A DNA stretch of 14,649 nucleotides. Source: Bacteroidota bacterium. GTDB taxonomy: Bacteria > Bacteroidota > Ignavibacteria > Ignavibacteriales > Ignavibacteriaceae. Positions 7,251-14,277 of this stretch are shown piece by piece. Position 1 is the stretch's first letter, and the number at the start of each line of letters is the position of its first letter. The stretch spans positions 1 through 14,649 of the forward strand of contig JAUZPC010000027.1 in NCBI GenBank assembly GCA_030706105.1. The letters are read 5' to 3'. The notes beneath the pieces are model-generated. The model saw only the letters and a program-made list of their open reading frames with translations. It was not told the origin of the DNA and did no database searches. The translations under genes were made by a program, and so were the position numbers.

Positions 7251-7595
7251 ATGCCATATAGAATTGATAAAGTTGAAAATTTAATTAAAGAAGAAATCAG
7301 CTTGATTTTTTTAAATAAATTTAATGATCCAAAGGATAGCCTAATAACTATTACAAAAGTTAAAGTTACTCCGGATTTAAAATTAGCCAAAATCTATATC
7401 TCTGTTTTTGACAAGTTAAAACGGGATATTGTAATGGAGAAAATTAAAGCAAAAGCCGGTATAATTCGCTCTGAATTAGCTCACAGAATAAGAATTAAGT
7501 TTACGCCGGAGCTGAATTTTTATGTAGATGATACTATTGATTATGTTGAGAAAATTGAAGGATTAATTAAAAAAATACATAAAGATGATAACTAA
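7251..7595 (+). CDS. rbfA: 30S ribosome-binding factor RbfA
   Basis: A 114-residue KH-like protein of typical length that binds the immature 30S subunit and helps finish the 16S rRNA 5' end. Characteristic features are an N-terminal helix leading into a Glu-Glu-Ile-Ser-Leu-Ile segment, the strand KVTPDLKLAKIYISVF, and a C-terminal region with the conserved Phe-x-Pro-Glu-Leu pattern and VDDTIDY. There is no SD site. A three-codon ATG AAA AAA TAA stands immediately upstream (7238-7249), its stop one base before the rbfA ATG, so coupling to this minimal frame is conceivable. It overlaps truB by 11 bases, so the two are co-translated. A hairpin at 7200-7220 precedes it. Confidence 0.95.
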   Translation: MPYRIDKVENLIKEEISLIFLNKFNDPKDSLITITKVKVTPDLKLAKIYISVFDKLKRDIVMEKIKAKAGIIRSELAHRIRIKFTPELNFYVDDTIDYVEKIEGLIKKIHKDDN

Positions 7596-8292
7596 AAGCA
7601 ACTGTGAGCTTGCAAATACTGATTTTAATTTAGGGGAAGTACTGCTTATTGATAAACCGATGGACTGGACTTCTTTTAAAGTAGTTAATGTGGTTAGGAA
7701 GCATTGTAAAGCAAAAAAAGTCGGTCATGCCGGTACATTAGACCCAAAGGCCACCGGGCTTCTTATTTTATGCACAGGGAAAAAGACAAAAGAAATTACT
7801 ACTTATCAGGATTTAGGAAAAACTTATACCGGAAGCATTCAACTGGGTATAAGAACTCCATCTATGGACCTTGAAACCGAAGTCATCAAAGTGAGGGAAT
7901 TTGGGCATATTACAGAAGAACAAATCTACAAAGCCAAATCTTCCTTTGAAGGAATTATTGATCAAATACCGCCTATGTACTCGGCCATAAAATTAAATGG
8001 AAAAACCTTATACAATTTAGCCAGAAAAGGCAAAACTGTAGAACGGCAGCCGAGAAAAATTGAAATATCAAAATTTGAAATAAAAAGCATAAATCTGCCT
8101 TATGTAGAATTTGAAATATGCTGCTCTAAGGGTACTTATATCCGTTCTATTGCTGATGATTTTGGTGAAGTACTTGGATGCGGTGGCGTTTTGTCTTCCT
8201 TAAGACGTACTAAAATAGGTTGTTATTCTGTAGAGGATGCATTTGAGGTCGAAGAGTTTTTGAAGAATCTCTCCGATTACCAAGTTAAATAG
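7585..8292 (+). CDS. truB: tRNA pseudouridine(55) synthase TruB
   Basis: A 235-residue enzyme that makes pseudouridine 55 in the T loop of tRNAs. The start of the fold is LLIDKPMDWTSF (20-31). The catalytic motif is GTLDPKATG with Asp53 as nucleophile, followed by the KTYTG segment (80-84) and the KGTYIRS motif near residue 180. It ends about 75 residues earlier than E. coli TruB and has no C-terminal PUA domain, as I expect for Bacteroidota-type enzymes, so this is not a truncation. The ATG overlaps the end of rbfA by 11 bases, the usual sign of translational coupling. The ribF and rpsO genes that often follow truB are absent here. Confidence 0.96.
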   Translation: MITKSNCELANTDFNLGEVLLIDKPMDWTSFKVVNVVRKHCKAKKVGHAGTLDPKATGLLILCTGKKTKEITTYQDLGKTYTGSIQLGIRTPSMDLETEVIKVREFGHITEEQIYKAKSSFEGIIDQIPPMYSAIKLNGKTLYNLARKGKTVERQPRKIEISKFEIKSINLPYVEFEICCSKGTYIRSIADDFGEVLGCGGVLSSLRRTKIGCYSVEDAFEVEEFLKNLSDYQVK

Positions 8293-8399
8293 GTCCGTTC
8301 TATTTTGTTTATTCTGTAATCACTGATTATTTGCTCTTGATGTCTATTAGAGTAAGGTAAATAACTGTAAAATAATCAATTATCTCTAATCTAGTTTAA

Positions 8400-10427
8400 A
8401 TGAAAACAAATCAAATTTTCGTAATTCTAATGTTTTTGCTGAATGTCAGTATTCTTTCGCAGGAAAATATTGAAAAAGATAAACAATTAGTTAATTCCCT
8501 TTCCGGTAAAGAAAAAATTACCAAGCTGAATGAAATAGCGGCTTATTATGATAATATTGGCGAGTATGAAACATCGTTGATCTATTTTAACCAGTCTTTG
8601 AAAATTGCTTTAGCACGAAATGATATTGAAGAGATTGGGAGGGGGTATTATAACTTAGGGAGAATATTTGATACAAAGGGTGATTATAAACTTTCACTGA
8701 AATATTATGAGCTGGCGATTGCTTATTATTCTAAAATTAATTATAAAAAAGGAATAGCTGAAGGTTTAACCGGTAAGTCAACTATTTTAAGGCTTAGCGG
8801 AAAATATAACGAAGCATACAGTGAACTTCTTAAGGCCCAGTCTATTAGTAATGAATTGAAAGACAGTACATTAATTACTTTTGTCCAATATAGGCTTGGA
8901 ATATTTTATGGGAAGGTAAAAAGTTACGATAAAAGTCATGCTATATTTGCTGCATTATTAAAGTACTCCAAAGAAAAAAACTTACTGAAGAGGATGTCAG
9001 CCTGTTACACATATCTTGGATTCATCCTTTTCACTAAGGGTAATTATGATTCATCAATTGTATATTTTGATCAGGCTTTGGAAATTAGGACTAAATTGAA
9101 AGACTGGGCAGGTGTTGCAACTACTCTTAACAACATTGGGGATGCTGAATATGAAAGAGGTAATTATAATGTAGCGCTGCTAAAATATACTTTGTCTGAT
9201 TCTATCAGAAGTAAAATTAAAATAAAGTATGGAGTCGCTGAAACTCAGAAAAATATCGGGAAAATTTTTGTTAAATTGAATCTCCCCATTAAAGCAATAA
9301 ATTACTTAAAAAATAGTGTTAAAATAGCAAAAGAGGGGGATCTTCCCGAAATATTGAAAACAGATTATTTTTACCTGTCGGCAGCATATCGTCAGCTCAA
9401 AGATAGTAAAAATGCCTTGTTGTATTTGGACTATTATACTGCTTTAAATGATAGTATTTCAGTTGATGAATTTAATAGGCAGCTTTCAAACGTTAAATAT
9501 CAGTATGAGATTGACAAGCAAAATGCGGAAATAATTAGACTAAAAAACGAGCAGTTACTTGAAAGTAAAAATAATAAATATGAAAAAATTGTTTATTCAG
9601 CTGTAGTACTGTTCATTTTAGCACTACTATTGATAATTATTTACAGATACAGATTATTAAATAAGACTAAGACTCTGCTTGAGGAAAAGAATAATGAAAT
9701 ATTAATGCAGCAAGCTGAGTTAAAAAAGCTAAATGAAGACAAAGATAAGCTAATAAGAATAATAGCCCATGATCTTAAAAACCCTTTCCATAATGTAATA
9801 GGACTTTCTGACATATTGATTGAAGATTATAATGACCTGTCAAAGGATGAAATTATTGATTACTTATATGGGATTAACTCAACAGCCAAATCCACCTATT
9901 TGCTGCTGGAAAATTTACTTCAGTGGACAAAAAACCGGTTGAATAAAGTGGATTCTTCACGGGAAATGGTCATTATAAAAGAAATAGTTAATCAAACAAT
10001 TGAACTTTCTAAATTAACCGCCAATAATAAAAATATTACCATTACAAATAAAATTGAGGAAAATATTCCTTTTGTAACTAATTATAATTACTTGTACACA
10101 ATTTTAAGAAATTTAATTTCAAATTCAATAAAATTTACAGACCATGGTGGTTCAATAATAGTAAGCTCTGCTAAAGTAGCCGATGGTCTCCGAATTTCAG
10201 TTTGTGATAATGGAATAGGAATGTCAGAGAAAACGCAAAGCGATTTATTTAGCCCCAATGTTATTAGCCAAGCCGGAACTGAGAATGAAAAGGGAACAGG
10301 CCTGGGGCTCTCTTTATGTAATGAATTGCTCGGCAAATTAAATTCCGGACTGGAAGTTAATAGTGAAATTGGAAAAGGTAGTACTTTTTCTTTTACATTA
10401 AAAAATTATTGCGAAAATGAGAATTAG
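8400..10427 (+). CDS. TPR-containing membrane sensor histidine kinase
   Basis: A 675-residue two-component sensor. Residues 1-20 form a signal peptide or first membrane segment. Residues 43-354 contain about eight tetratricopeptide repeats (for example 201-233 and 241-273), expected to be periplasmic. A short coiled coil comes before the membrane helix at about 397-416, and another coiled coil at 423-452 leads to the DHp domain with phosphoacceptor His457 in HDLKNPF. The ATPase domain has Asn575 in the N box, DNGIGM (603-608) and GTGLGL (632-637), so it should be active. There is no receiver or DNA-binding domain and no response regulator nearby, so its partner is unknown. No SD site is visible before the ATG. 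It begins 107 bases after truB and ends 25 bases before a small basic membrane protein. Confidence 0.92.
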   Translation: MKTNQIFVILMFLLNVSILSQENIEKDKQLVNSLSGKEKITKLNEIAAYYDNIGEYETSLIYFNQSLKIALARNDIEEIGRGYYNLGRIFDTKGDYKLSLKYYELAIAYYSKINYKKGIAEGLTGKSTILRLSGKYNEAYSELLKAQSISNELKDSTLITFVQYRLGIFYGKVKSYDKSHAIFAALLKYSKEKNLLKRMSACYTYLGFILFTKGNYDSSIVYFDQALEIRTKLKDWAGVATTLNNIGDAEYERGNYNVALLKYTLSDSIRSKIKIKYGVAETQKNIGKIFVKLNLPIKAINYLKNSVKIAKEGDLPEILKTDYFYLSAAYRQLKDSKNALLYLDYYTALNDSISVDEFNRQLSNVKYQYEIDKQNAEIIRLKNEQLLESKNNKYEKIVYSAVVLFILALLLIIIYRYRLLNKTKTLLEEKNNEILMQQAELKKLNEDKDKLIRIIAHDLKNPFHNVIGLSDILIEDYNDLSKDEIIDYLYGINSTAKSTYLLLENLLQWTKNRLNKVDSSREMVIIKEIVNQTIELSKLTANNKNITITNKIEENIPFVTNYNYLYTILRNLISNSIKFTDHGGSIIVSSAKVADGLRISVCDNGIGMSEKTQSDLFSPNVISQAGTENEKGTGLGLSLCNELLGKLNSGLEVNSEIGKGSTFSFTLKNYCENEN

Positions 10428-10452
10428 GTAAAATTAAAATCTGAGGGGGCAT

Positions 10453-10731
10453 GTGAAATTATTCAGATATAGAAAGCCTTCAATAAATACAGTTTTAGGA
10501 ATAACAAAAACCAAAAAGCAAATTAAACGCTCAATGGGCATTTATAAAATTACGAAAATTACTAATGCGCCAAAAAATTTTCAACGAAGAATGCTTAATA
10601 AGGTTGGTTATTATTCAGAGCCGGCTAAAATATGGAGAAATGGAATTAGACGTCCCGGTGGATGTATGGTTAGTCTTGTGGGGTTAATTATATCTGTGAG
10701 CATGCTTATTAAAGGTTTTATCAACAAATAG
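10453..10731 (+). CDS. Small basic protein with one C-terminal membrane segment, function unknown
   Basis: A 92-residue protein that I cannot assign to a family. Residues 1-67 are strongly basic: 19 Lys/Arg and a single acidic residue (Glu56), with segments such as FRYRKPS and ITKTKKQIKRS. Residues 72-89 are a hydrophobic helix (MVSLVGLIISVSMLI), so it is probably a tail-anchored or single-pass inner-membrane protein with the basic part in the cytoplasm. The start is GTG with GAGGGGG just upstream. An ATG overlapping that GTG is followed at once by TGA and cannot serve. It lies 25 bases after the histidine kinase and may be cotranscribed with it, and 106 bases before rplM, which has its own promoter. 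RNA or ribosome binding is possible from its charge, but this is speculation. Confidence 0.75.
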   Translation: MKLFRYRKPSINTVLGITKTKKQIKRSMGIYKITKITNAPKNFQRRMLNKVGYYSEPAKIWRNGIRRPGGCMVSLVGLIISVSMLIKGFINK

Positions 10732-10761
10732 ACTGAAAAAATATAAATTATGTTAATTTTC

Positions 10762-10790
10762 TTGACTTTGAGCCGAATTAACGTTATTTT
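10762..10790 (+). promoter_or_regulatory. Promoter of the rplM-rpsI operon
   Basis: TTGACT (10762-10767), a 17-base spacer and TATTTT (10785-10790) form a good sigma-70-like promoter. The start would be near 10797, giving a leader of about 40 bases before the rplM GTG. It fits the expected strength for a ribosomal protein operon. Confidence 0.6.
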
Positions 10791-10837
10791 TATTTTCTTA
10801 TTTTGAAAAAAGAATCAGGTTCCCGGAGGATAAATAC

Positions 10838-11287
10838 GTGAAACAAGAAAAAATGACAAAATTTTTTACTGCCGAAAAAGCTGATCGTAAGTGGTATGTT
10901 ATAGATGCAAAAGATCAGGTATTAGGAAGATTAGCTGCTGAAGTTGCAAGAATTATCCGCGGCAAAAACAAACCGGTCTTTACACCCAATATGGATGCTG
11001 GCGATTTTGTGGTAGTAATAAACGCAAAACAGGTTAAAATTACAGGCAAAAGAGCTTTGCTTAAAGAATATTTTCATCACTCAGGTTATCCTGGTGGTTT
11101 GAAAACTAGAAAATACCAAGATGTTTTAGACAAGAATCCAGAATTTATAATTGAAAATGCCGTAAAAGGTATGTTGCCAAAAACCAGACTTGGTAATCAA
11201 TTAATCAAGAAATTAAAGGTTTATGCCGATGAATCTCATCCTCATCAGGCTCAGAAACCTGAATTGTATAGCTTAACGGAGAAATAA
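10838..11287 (+). CDS. rplM: 50S ribosomal protein L13
   Basis: A 149-residue early-assembly protein of the large subunit. Family features visible are WYVIDAKDQVLGRLAAE near 18-34, the NKPVFTPNMDAGD segment, HHSGYPGG (75-82), an AVKGMLPK motif and a HPHQAQKP near the C-terminus. The start is taken as GTG at 10838 because CGGAGGA lies ideally upstream, whereas the next ATG (10853) has no SD site and would remove five residues. It is followed by rpsI with a one-base stop/start overlap (TAATG), so the pair is translationally coupled in the conserved L13-S9 order. Confidence 0.98.
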   Translation: MKQEKMTKFFTAEKADRKWYVIDAKDQVLGRLAAEVARIIRGKNKPVFTPNMDAGDFVVVINAKQVKITGKRALLKEYFHHSGYPGGLKTRKYQDVLDKNPEFIIENAVKGMLPKTRLGNQLIKKLKVYADESHPHQAQKPELYSLTEK

Positions 11288-11673
11288 TGACAGATCAAAT
11301 TTTTGTAGGCAGAAGAAAGACTTCGGTAGCAAGAGTTATTTTAAGAAGTGGCAGTGGCAAAATTACTGTTAATGGTCATGAGTTTGAAGCTGCTTTCCCA
11401 ATGTTGTTAAGTAGAGAAGACATTTTAGCTCCTCTTAAATTAACTGAAAATGAAGGTGTTTATGATATTTCAGCTAATGTTAATGGCGGTGGAACTACTG
11501 GTCAGGCTCAAGCTATCAGATTAGGTATTGCCAGAGCTTTAATTAGCATAAATCCTGAGTTTAGAGCTAAGTTGAAACCTGAAGGAATGCTTACACGTGA
11601 TCCTCGTATGGTTGAGCGTAAGAAATACGGACAACCTAAAGCGAGAAAAAGATTTCAGTTTTCTAAAAGATAA
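11287..11673 (+). CDS. rpsI: 30S ribosomal protein S9
   Basis: A 128-residue small-subunit protein whose C-terminal tail reaches the P-site tRNA. It has GRRKTSVARV near the N-terminus, VNGGGTTGQAQA in the middle and the invariant basic end finishing in Ser-Lys-Arg. Length is typical. The ATG overlaps the rplM stop by one base, and GGAG within the end of rplM is its SD site. A clear terminator 18 bases downstream closes the two-gene operon. Confidence 0.98.
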   Translation: MTDQIFVGRRKTSVARVILRSGSGKITVNGHEFEAAFPMLLSREDILAPLKLTENEGVYDISANVNGGGTTGQAQAIRLGIARALISINPEFRAKLKPEGMLTRDPRMVERKKYGQPKARKRFQFSKR

Positions 11674-11690
11674 TTTATTTTTTCAGTACA

Positions 11691-11714
11691 GGCGGATTTT
11701 ATATCCGCTTTTTT
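11691..11714 (+). terminator. Intrinsic terminator of rplM-rpsI
   Basis: GCGGAT (11692-11697) and ATCCGC (11703-11708) make a perfect 6-bp stem around a 5-base TTTAT loop, extendable by one G-T pair. Six Ts (11709-11714) follow directly. It begins 18 bases after the rpsI stop. Confidence 0.92.
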
Positions 11715-11726
11715 ATAAACAAGCAT

Positions 11727-11784
11727 ATTTCCCGATTTACCGTCTGTGTCCTTATATGGGATTTTAGGTAAAATTGACGGAAAT
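11727..11784 (+). promoter_or_regulatory. Candidate structured leader of the rpsB-tsf operon
   Basis: Two perfect 6-bp inverted repeats are nested: ATTTCC (11727-11732) with GGAAAT (11779-11784), and TTTACC (11736-11741) with GGTAAA (11767-11772). A small TCC/GGA apical pairing is possible at 11749-11751 with 11759-11761. An alternative CCGTC/GACGG pairing (11740-11744 with 11776-11780) competes with both stems. A TCCT at 11749-11752 is complementary to the AGGA of the rpsB SD site at 11798-11801. This is the expected place for S2 autoregulation, known in E. coli, but I do not recognise this structure. Nested DNA operators are the alternative. A separate promoter could not be placed. Confidence 0.5.
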
Positions 11785-11807
11785 AGAAGTAATAAACAGG
11801 AACATAT

Positions 11808-12578
11808 ATGAACAAAATCGATATCCCTCAATTAATTGAGGCCGGTGCACATTTCGGTCATCTCACACGCCGTTGGAATCCTAAAATGAGACCTTACATC
11901 TTTATGGAAAAAAATGGCATCCATATTCTTGATCTTAAAAAAACTCAAAAACTGATTACTGATTCTGCTGAAAATATCAGAAATTTAGCTGCAGAAGGTA
12001 AAAGAGTTCTTTTTGTAGGTACTAAGAAACAAGCTAAAAATATTATCGAGACCGAAGCAAGACGCTGCGAAATGAACTGGGTTAGTGAAAGATGGCTTGG
12101 CGGTATGTTAACCAACTTTTCTACAATCCGTAAAAGTATTAAAAGACTTAATAATATCGAAAAACAAGAAGTTGATGGTACTTTTGAAAAAATTACTAAG
12201 AAAGAAAGATTATTAAGAACTAGGGAAAAAGATAAACTGAAAGCTGTTCTTGAAGGTATTGAATCTCTAAATCGTATGCCTAATGCTCTTTTTGTTGTTG
12301 ATATTAAAAAAGAGTCAATTGCTATTAAAGAAGCTAAAAGATTAGGAATTCCGGTTTACGCTATCGTTGATACTAATTGCGATCCAGATACCGTTGATTA
12401 TGTTATCCCTGCAAATGATGATGCTGTAAAAACAATTGAATTAATTGTTAAACTTATGGCTGACTCAATTATTGAAGGATCTATGCAGGCTAAGGAGAGA
12501 AAAGCTGAAGAGGCTGCTGCTCCTGAAAGATTGAAAAAAGAAAAAGAACAAGAAAATTTATCTGATGAATCTAAATAA
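11808..12578 (+). CDS. rpsB: 30S ribosomal protein S2
   Basis: A 256-residue small-subunit protein with the family opening IEAGAHFGHLTRRWNPKM (11-28), a KNGIHILDLKKT segment, FVGTKKQAKN, ERWLGGMLTNF and the region PNALFVVDIKKE through GIPVYAIVDTNCDPD. The C-terminal 30 residues are a highly charged Ala/Glu/Lys tail without conserved motifs, as in many S2 proteins. CAGGA seven bases upstream supports the start. tsf follows after 13 bases, so S2 and EF-Ts form one operon. A nested inverted-repeat leader lies just upstream. Confidence 0.98.
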   Translation: MNKIDIPQLIEAGAHFGHLTRRWNPKMRPYIFMEKNGIHILDLKKTQKLITDSAENIRNLAAEGKRVLFVGTKKQAKNIIETEARRCEMNWVSERWLGGMLTNFSTIRKSIKRLNNIEKQEVDGTFEKITKKERLLRTREKDKLKAVLEGIESLNRMPNALFVVDIKKESIAIKEAKRLGIPVYAIVDTNCDPDTVDYVIPANDDAVKTIELIVKLMADSIIEGSMQAKERKAEEAAAPERLKKEKEQENLSDESK

Positions 12579-12591
12579 AAGGAATTAAAAA

Positions 12592-13443
12592 ATGGCAATT
12601 TCTGCTGCTCAAGTTAATGAATTAAGACAAAAAACCGGCGCCGGTATGATGGATTGCAAAAAAGCTCTTACCGAAGCTGATGGTAATTTTGAAAAAGCTA
12701 TTGAAGTTTTAAGAAAAAAAGGCGCTGCTGTTGCTGCTAAAAGAGCTGAAAAAACAGCTAACGAAGGTATTGTTCTTACTAAAATATCTCAAGATGAAAA
12801 AACCGGTTACATAGTTGAAGTTAACTGCGAAACTGATTTCGTTGCTAAAAGTAATGATTTTACAGGGTTTACTGATCTTGTAATGAATACCATTATCGAA
12901 AAAAAACCTTCTAATGTTGATGAACTTAATGCTATTCCGGAAGTTAATTCTGCTTTGCAGGACTTGATGGGTAAAGTTGGCGAAAAAATTCAGGTAACCA
13001 GATTTGCAGTTGAAAATGCCCCTAATGGTTATTTGACTGATTATATTCATCCTGGTGCTAAATTGGCTGTTTTAGTTAAATTTGATAACGTTATCAATGC
13101 TGCTGAATTAGCTCCTATTGCTAAAGATGTTGCTATGCAGATTGCTGCTATGAAACCTCTTTGCGTTTATAGAGAAGAAGTTCCTACTAACTTAATTGAG
13201 AAGGAAATTGAAATCTATAAGGAAATTGCTAAAAAAGAAGGCAAACCGGAACAGATTTTAGAGAAAATTGCTCAGGGCAAATTGAATAAATTCTATTCTG
13301 AAAATTGTCTTGCTGAACAGGCTTATATAAAAGACAATTCAAAGTCCGTGAATGATTTGTTTAAAGAGTATAACTCTAAGAACTCTTCTACGACGAAAAT
13401 TGTAAATTTTAAGCGATTCCATCTTGGTGATGAAAATAAATAA
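12592..13443 (+). CDS. tsf: Elongation factor Ts
   Basis: A 283-residue guanine nucleotide exchange factor that recycles EF-Tu. The N-terminal UBA-like domain has LRQKTGAGMMDCKKAL (11-26). The EF-Tu-contacting TDFVA motif lies at 81-85 within NCETDFVAK. The core domains follow at normal length. AAAGGA eight to nine bases upstream of the ATG is its SD site, directly after the rpsB stop. Codon choice is strongly biased (for example GCT for Ala throughout), consistent with high expression. A long terminator follows. Confidence 0.98.
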   Translation: MAISAAQVNELRQKTGAGMMDCKKALTEADGNFEKAIEVLRKKGAAVAAKRAEKTANEGIVLTKISQDEKTGYIVEVNCETDFVAKSNDFTGFTDLVMNTIIEKKPSNVDELNAIPEVNSALQDLMGKVGEKIQVTRFAVENAPNGYLTDYIHPGAKLAVLVKFDNVINAAELAPIAKDVAMQIAAMKPLCVYREEVPTNLIEKEIEIYKEIAKKEGKPEQILEKIAQGKLNKFYSENCLAEQAYIKDNSKSVNDLFKEYNSKNSSTTKIVNFKRFHLGDENK

Positions 13444-13449
13444 TTTTCT

Positions 13450-13483
13450 AAAAAAGGTCTTAACTTTGTTAAGACCTTTTTTT
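13450..13483 (+). terminator. Strong intrinsic terminator after tsf
   Basis: GGTCTTAAC (13456-13464) and GTTAAGACC (13468-13476) pair perfectly around a TTT loop. The stem can continue through six A-T pairs, and seven Ts (13477-13483) form the tail. Because As precede the stem, it could also work on the minus strand. It ends rpsB-tsf six bases after the tsf stop, though pyrH begins only 27 bases later. Confidence 0.93.
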
Positions 13484-13510
13484 ATATTTAAACTATAAAA
13501 AGAAAAACTT

Positions 13511-14227
13511 ATGAGTGAATTAAAATATAAAAGAGTACTATTAAAGTTGTCAGGTGAATCCTTAATGGGTAAAAAAGGTTTTGGCATTGATCATAATGTA
13601 TTAAACTTTTTTGCCACAGAAGTTAAGAAGGCTCACGATGATGGCGTTGAATTAGGGATAGTAATTGGTGGCGGTAATATATATAGAGGCCTCAGCGCAG
13701 GGGAACAGGGCATTGAACGCGTTACAGGCGATCATATGGGTATGCTGGCTACAATGATTAACTCTCTTGCTTTACAGAATGCACTTGAGCAGCAGGGAGT
13801 ATTCACTCGTTTACTAAGTGCTATTCATATGGAACAAATTGCTGAGCCTTACATCAGACGCAGAGCTGTCAGACATCTTGAAAAAGGCAGAGTAGTTATT
13901 TTTGGAGCTGGAACAGGGAGCCCGTATTTTAGTACTGATACTGCTGCTTCTTTAAGAGCTGTAGAAATTGAAGCAGATGTCATAATTAAAGGTACCAGGG
14001 TTGACGGTGTGTTTGATAAAGATCCTGAAAAAAATCCAAATGCTATTAAGTATGAAACAATTTCTTATTACGATATCTTAAAGAAAAACTTGCGGGTGAT
14101 GGATTTAACATCCGTTAGTCTTAGTCAGGAAAATAATTTACCTATGATTGTCTTTAATATGGATATCCCGGATAACCTTTTAAGAGTTGTGCGTGGTGAA
14201 AACATCGGTACGTTAGTCAATATTTAA
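13511..14227 (+). CDS. pyrH: Uridylate (UMP) kinase
   Basis: A 238-residue amino-acid-kinase-fold enzyme that phosphorylates UMP to UDP in pyrimidine nucleotide synthesis. It shows KYKRVLLKLSGESLMG (5-20, Lys12), IGGGNIYRG (52-60), GDHMGMLATMINS (73-85), TGSPYFSTDTAA (135-146) and DGVFDKDP (165-172). Length matches bacterial PyrH. It keeps the conserved rpsB-tsf-pyrH-frr order but is separated from tsf by a strong terminator. No SD site precedes the ATG. A TATAAA at 13494-13499 could be a -10 element giving a nearly leaderless mRNA, but no good -35 accompanies it, so readthrough from tsf is equally possible. Confidence 0.98.
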   Translation: MSELKYKRVLLKLSGESLMGKKGFGIDHNVLNFFATEVKKAHDDGVELGIVIGGGNIYRGLSAGEQGIERVTGDHMGMLATMINSLALQNALEQQGVFTRLLSAIHMEQIAEPYIRRRAVRHLEKGRVVIFGAGTGSPYFSTDTAASLRAVEIEADVIIKGTRVDGVFDKDPEKNPNAIKYETISYYDILKKNLRVMDLTSVSLSQENNLPMIVFNMDIPDNLLRVVRGENIGTLVNI

Positions 14228-14244
14228 ATAACTTTATTTTTGAA

Positions 14245-14274
14245 CTCATCACCAAAAGAAAACTTCGTGAGGAG
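14245..14274 (+). promoter_or_regulatory. Possible hairpin covering the frr ribosome binding site
   Basis: CTCATCAC (14245-14252) can pair with GTGAGGAG (14267-14274) with a single A/G mismatch and a 14-base loop. The 3' arm contains the AGGAG SD site of frr (14270-14274). Folding would hide the SD and reduce frr translation. The structure is simple and may be coincidental. Confidence 0.35.
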
Positions 14275-14277
14275 AAT

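Noticed and set aside
7585..8292. truB as a truncated gene.
   Set aside because: The catalytic domain is complete, and TruB without the PUA domain is expected in this group.
8331..8355. Inverted repeat TTGCTCT/AGAGTAA before the histidine kinase.
   Set aside because: It needs a G-T pair, has an 11-base loop and no T-tail, so it is too weak to call as a terminator or operator.
10853..11287. rplM starting at the ATG at 10853 instead of the GTG.
   Set aside because: The strong CGGAGGA is correctly spaced for the GTG at 10838, and the ATG has no SD site.
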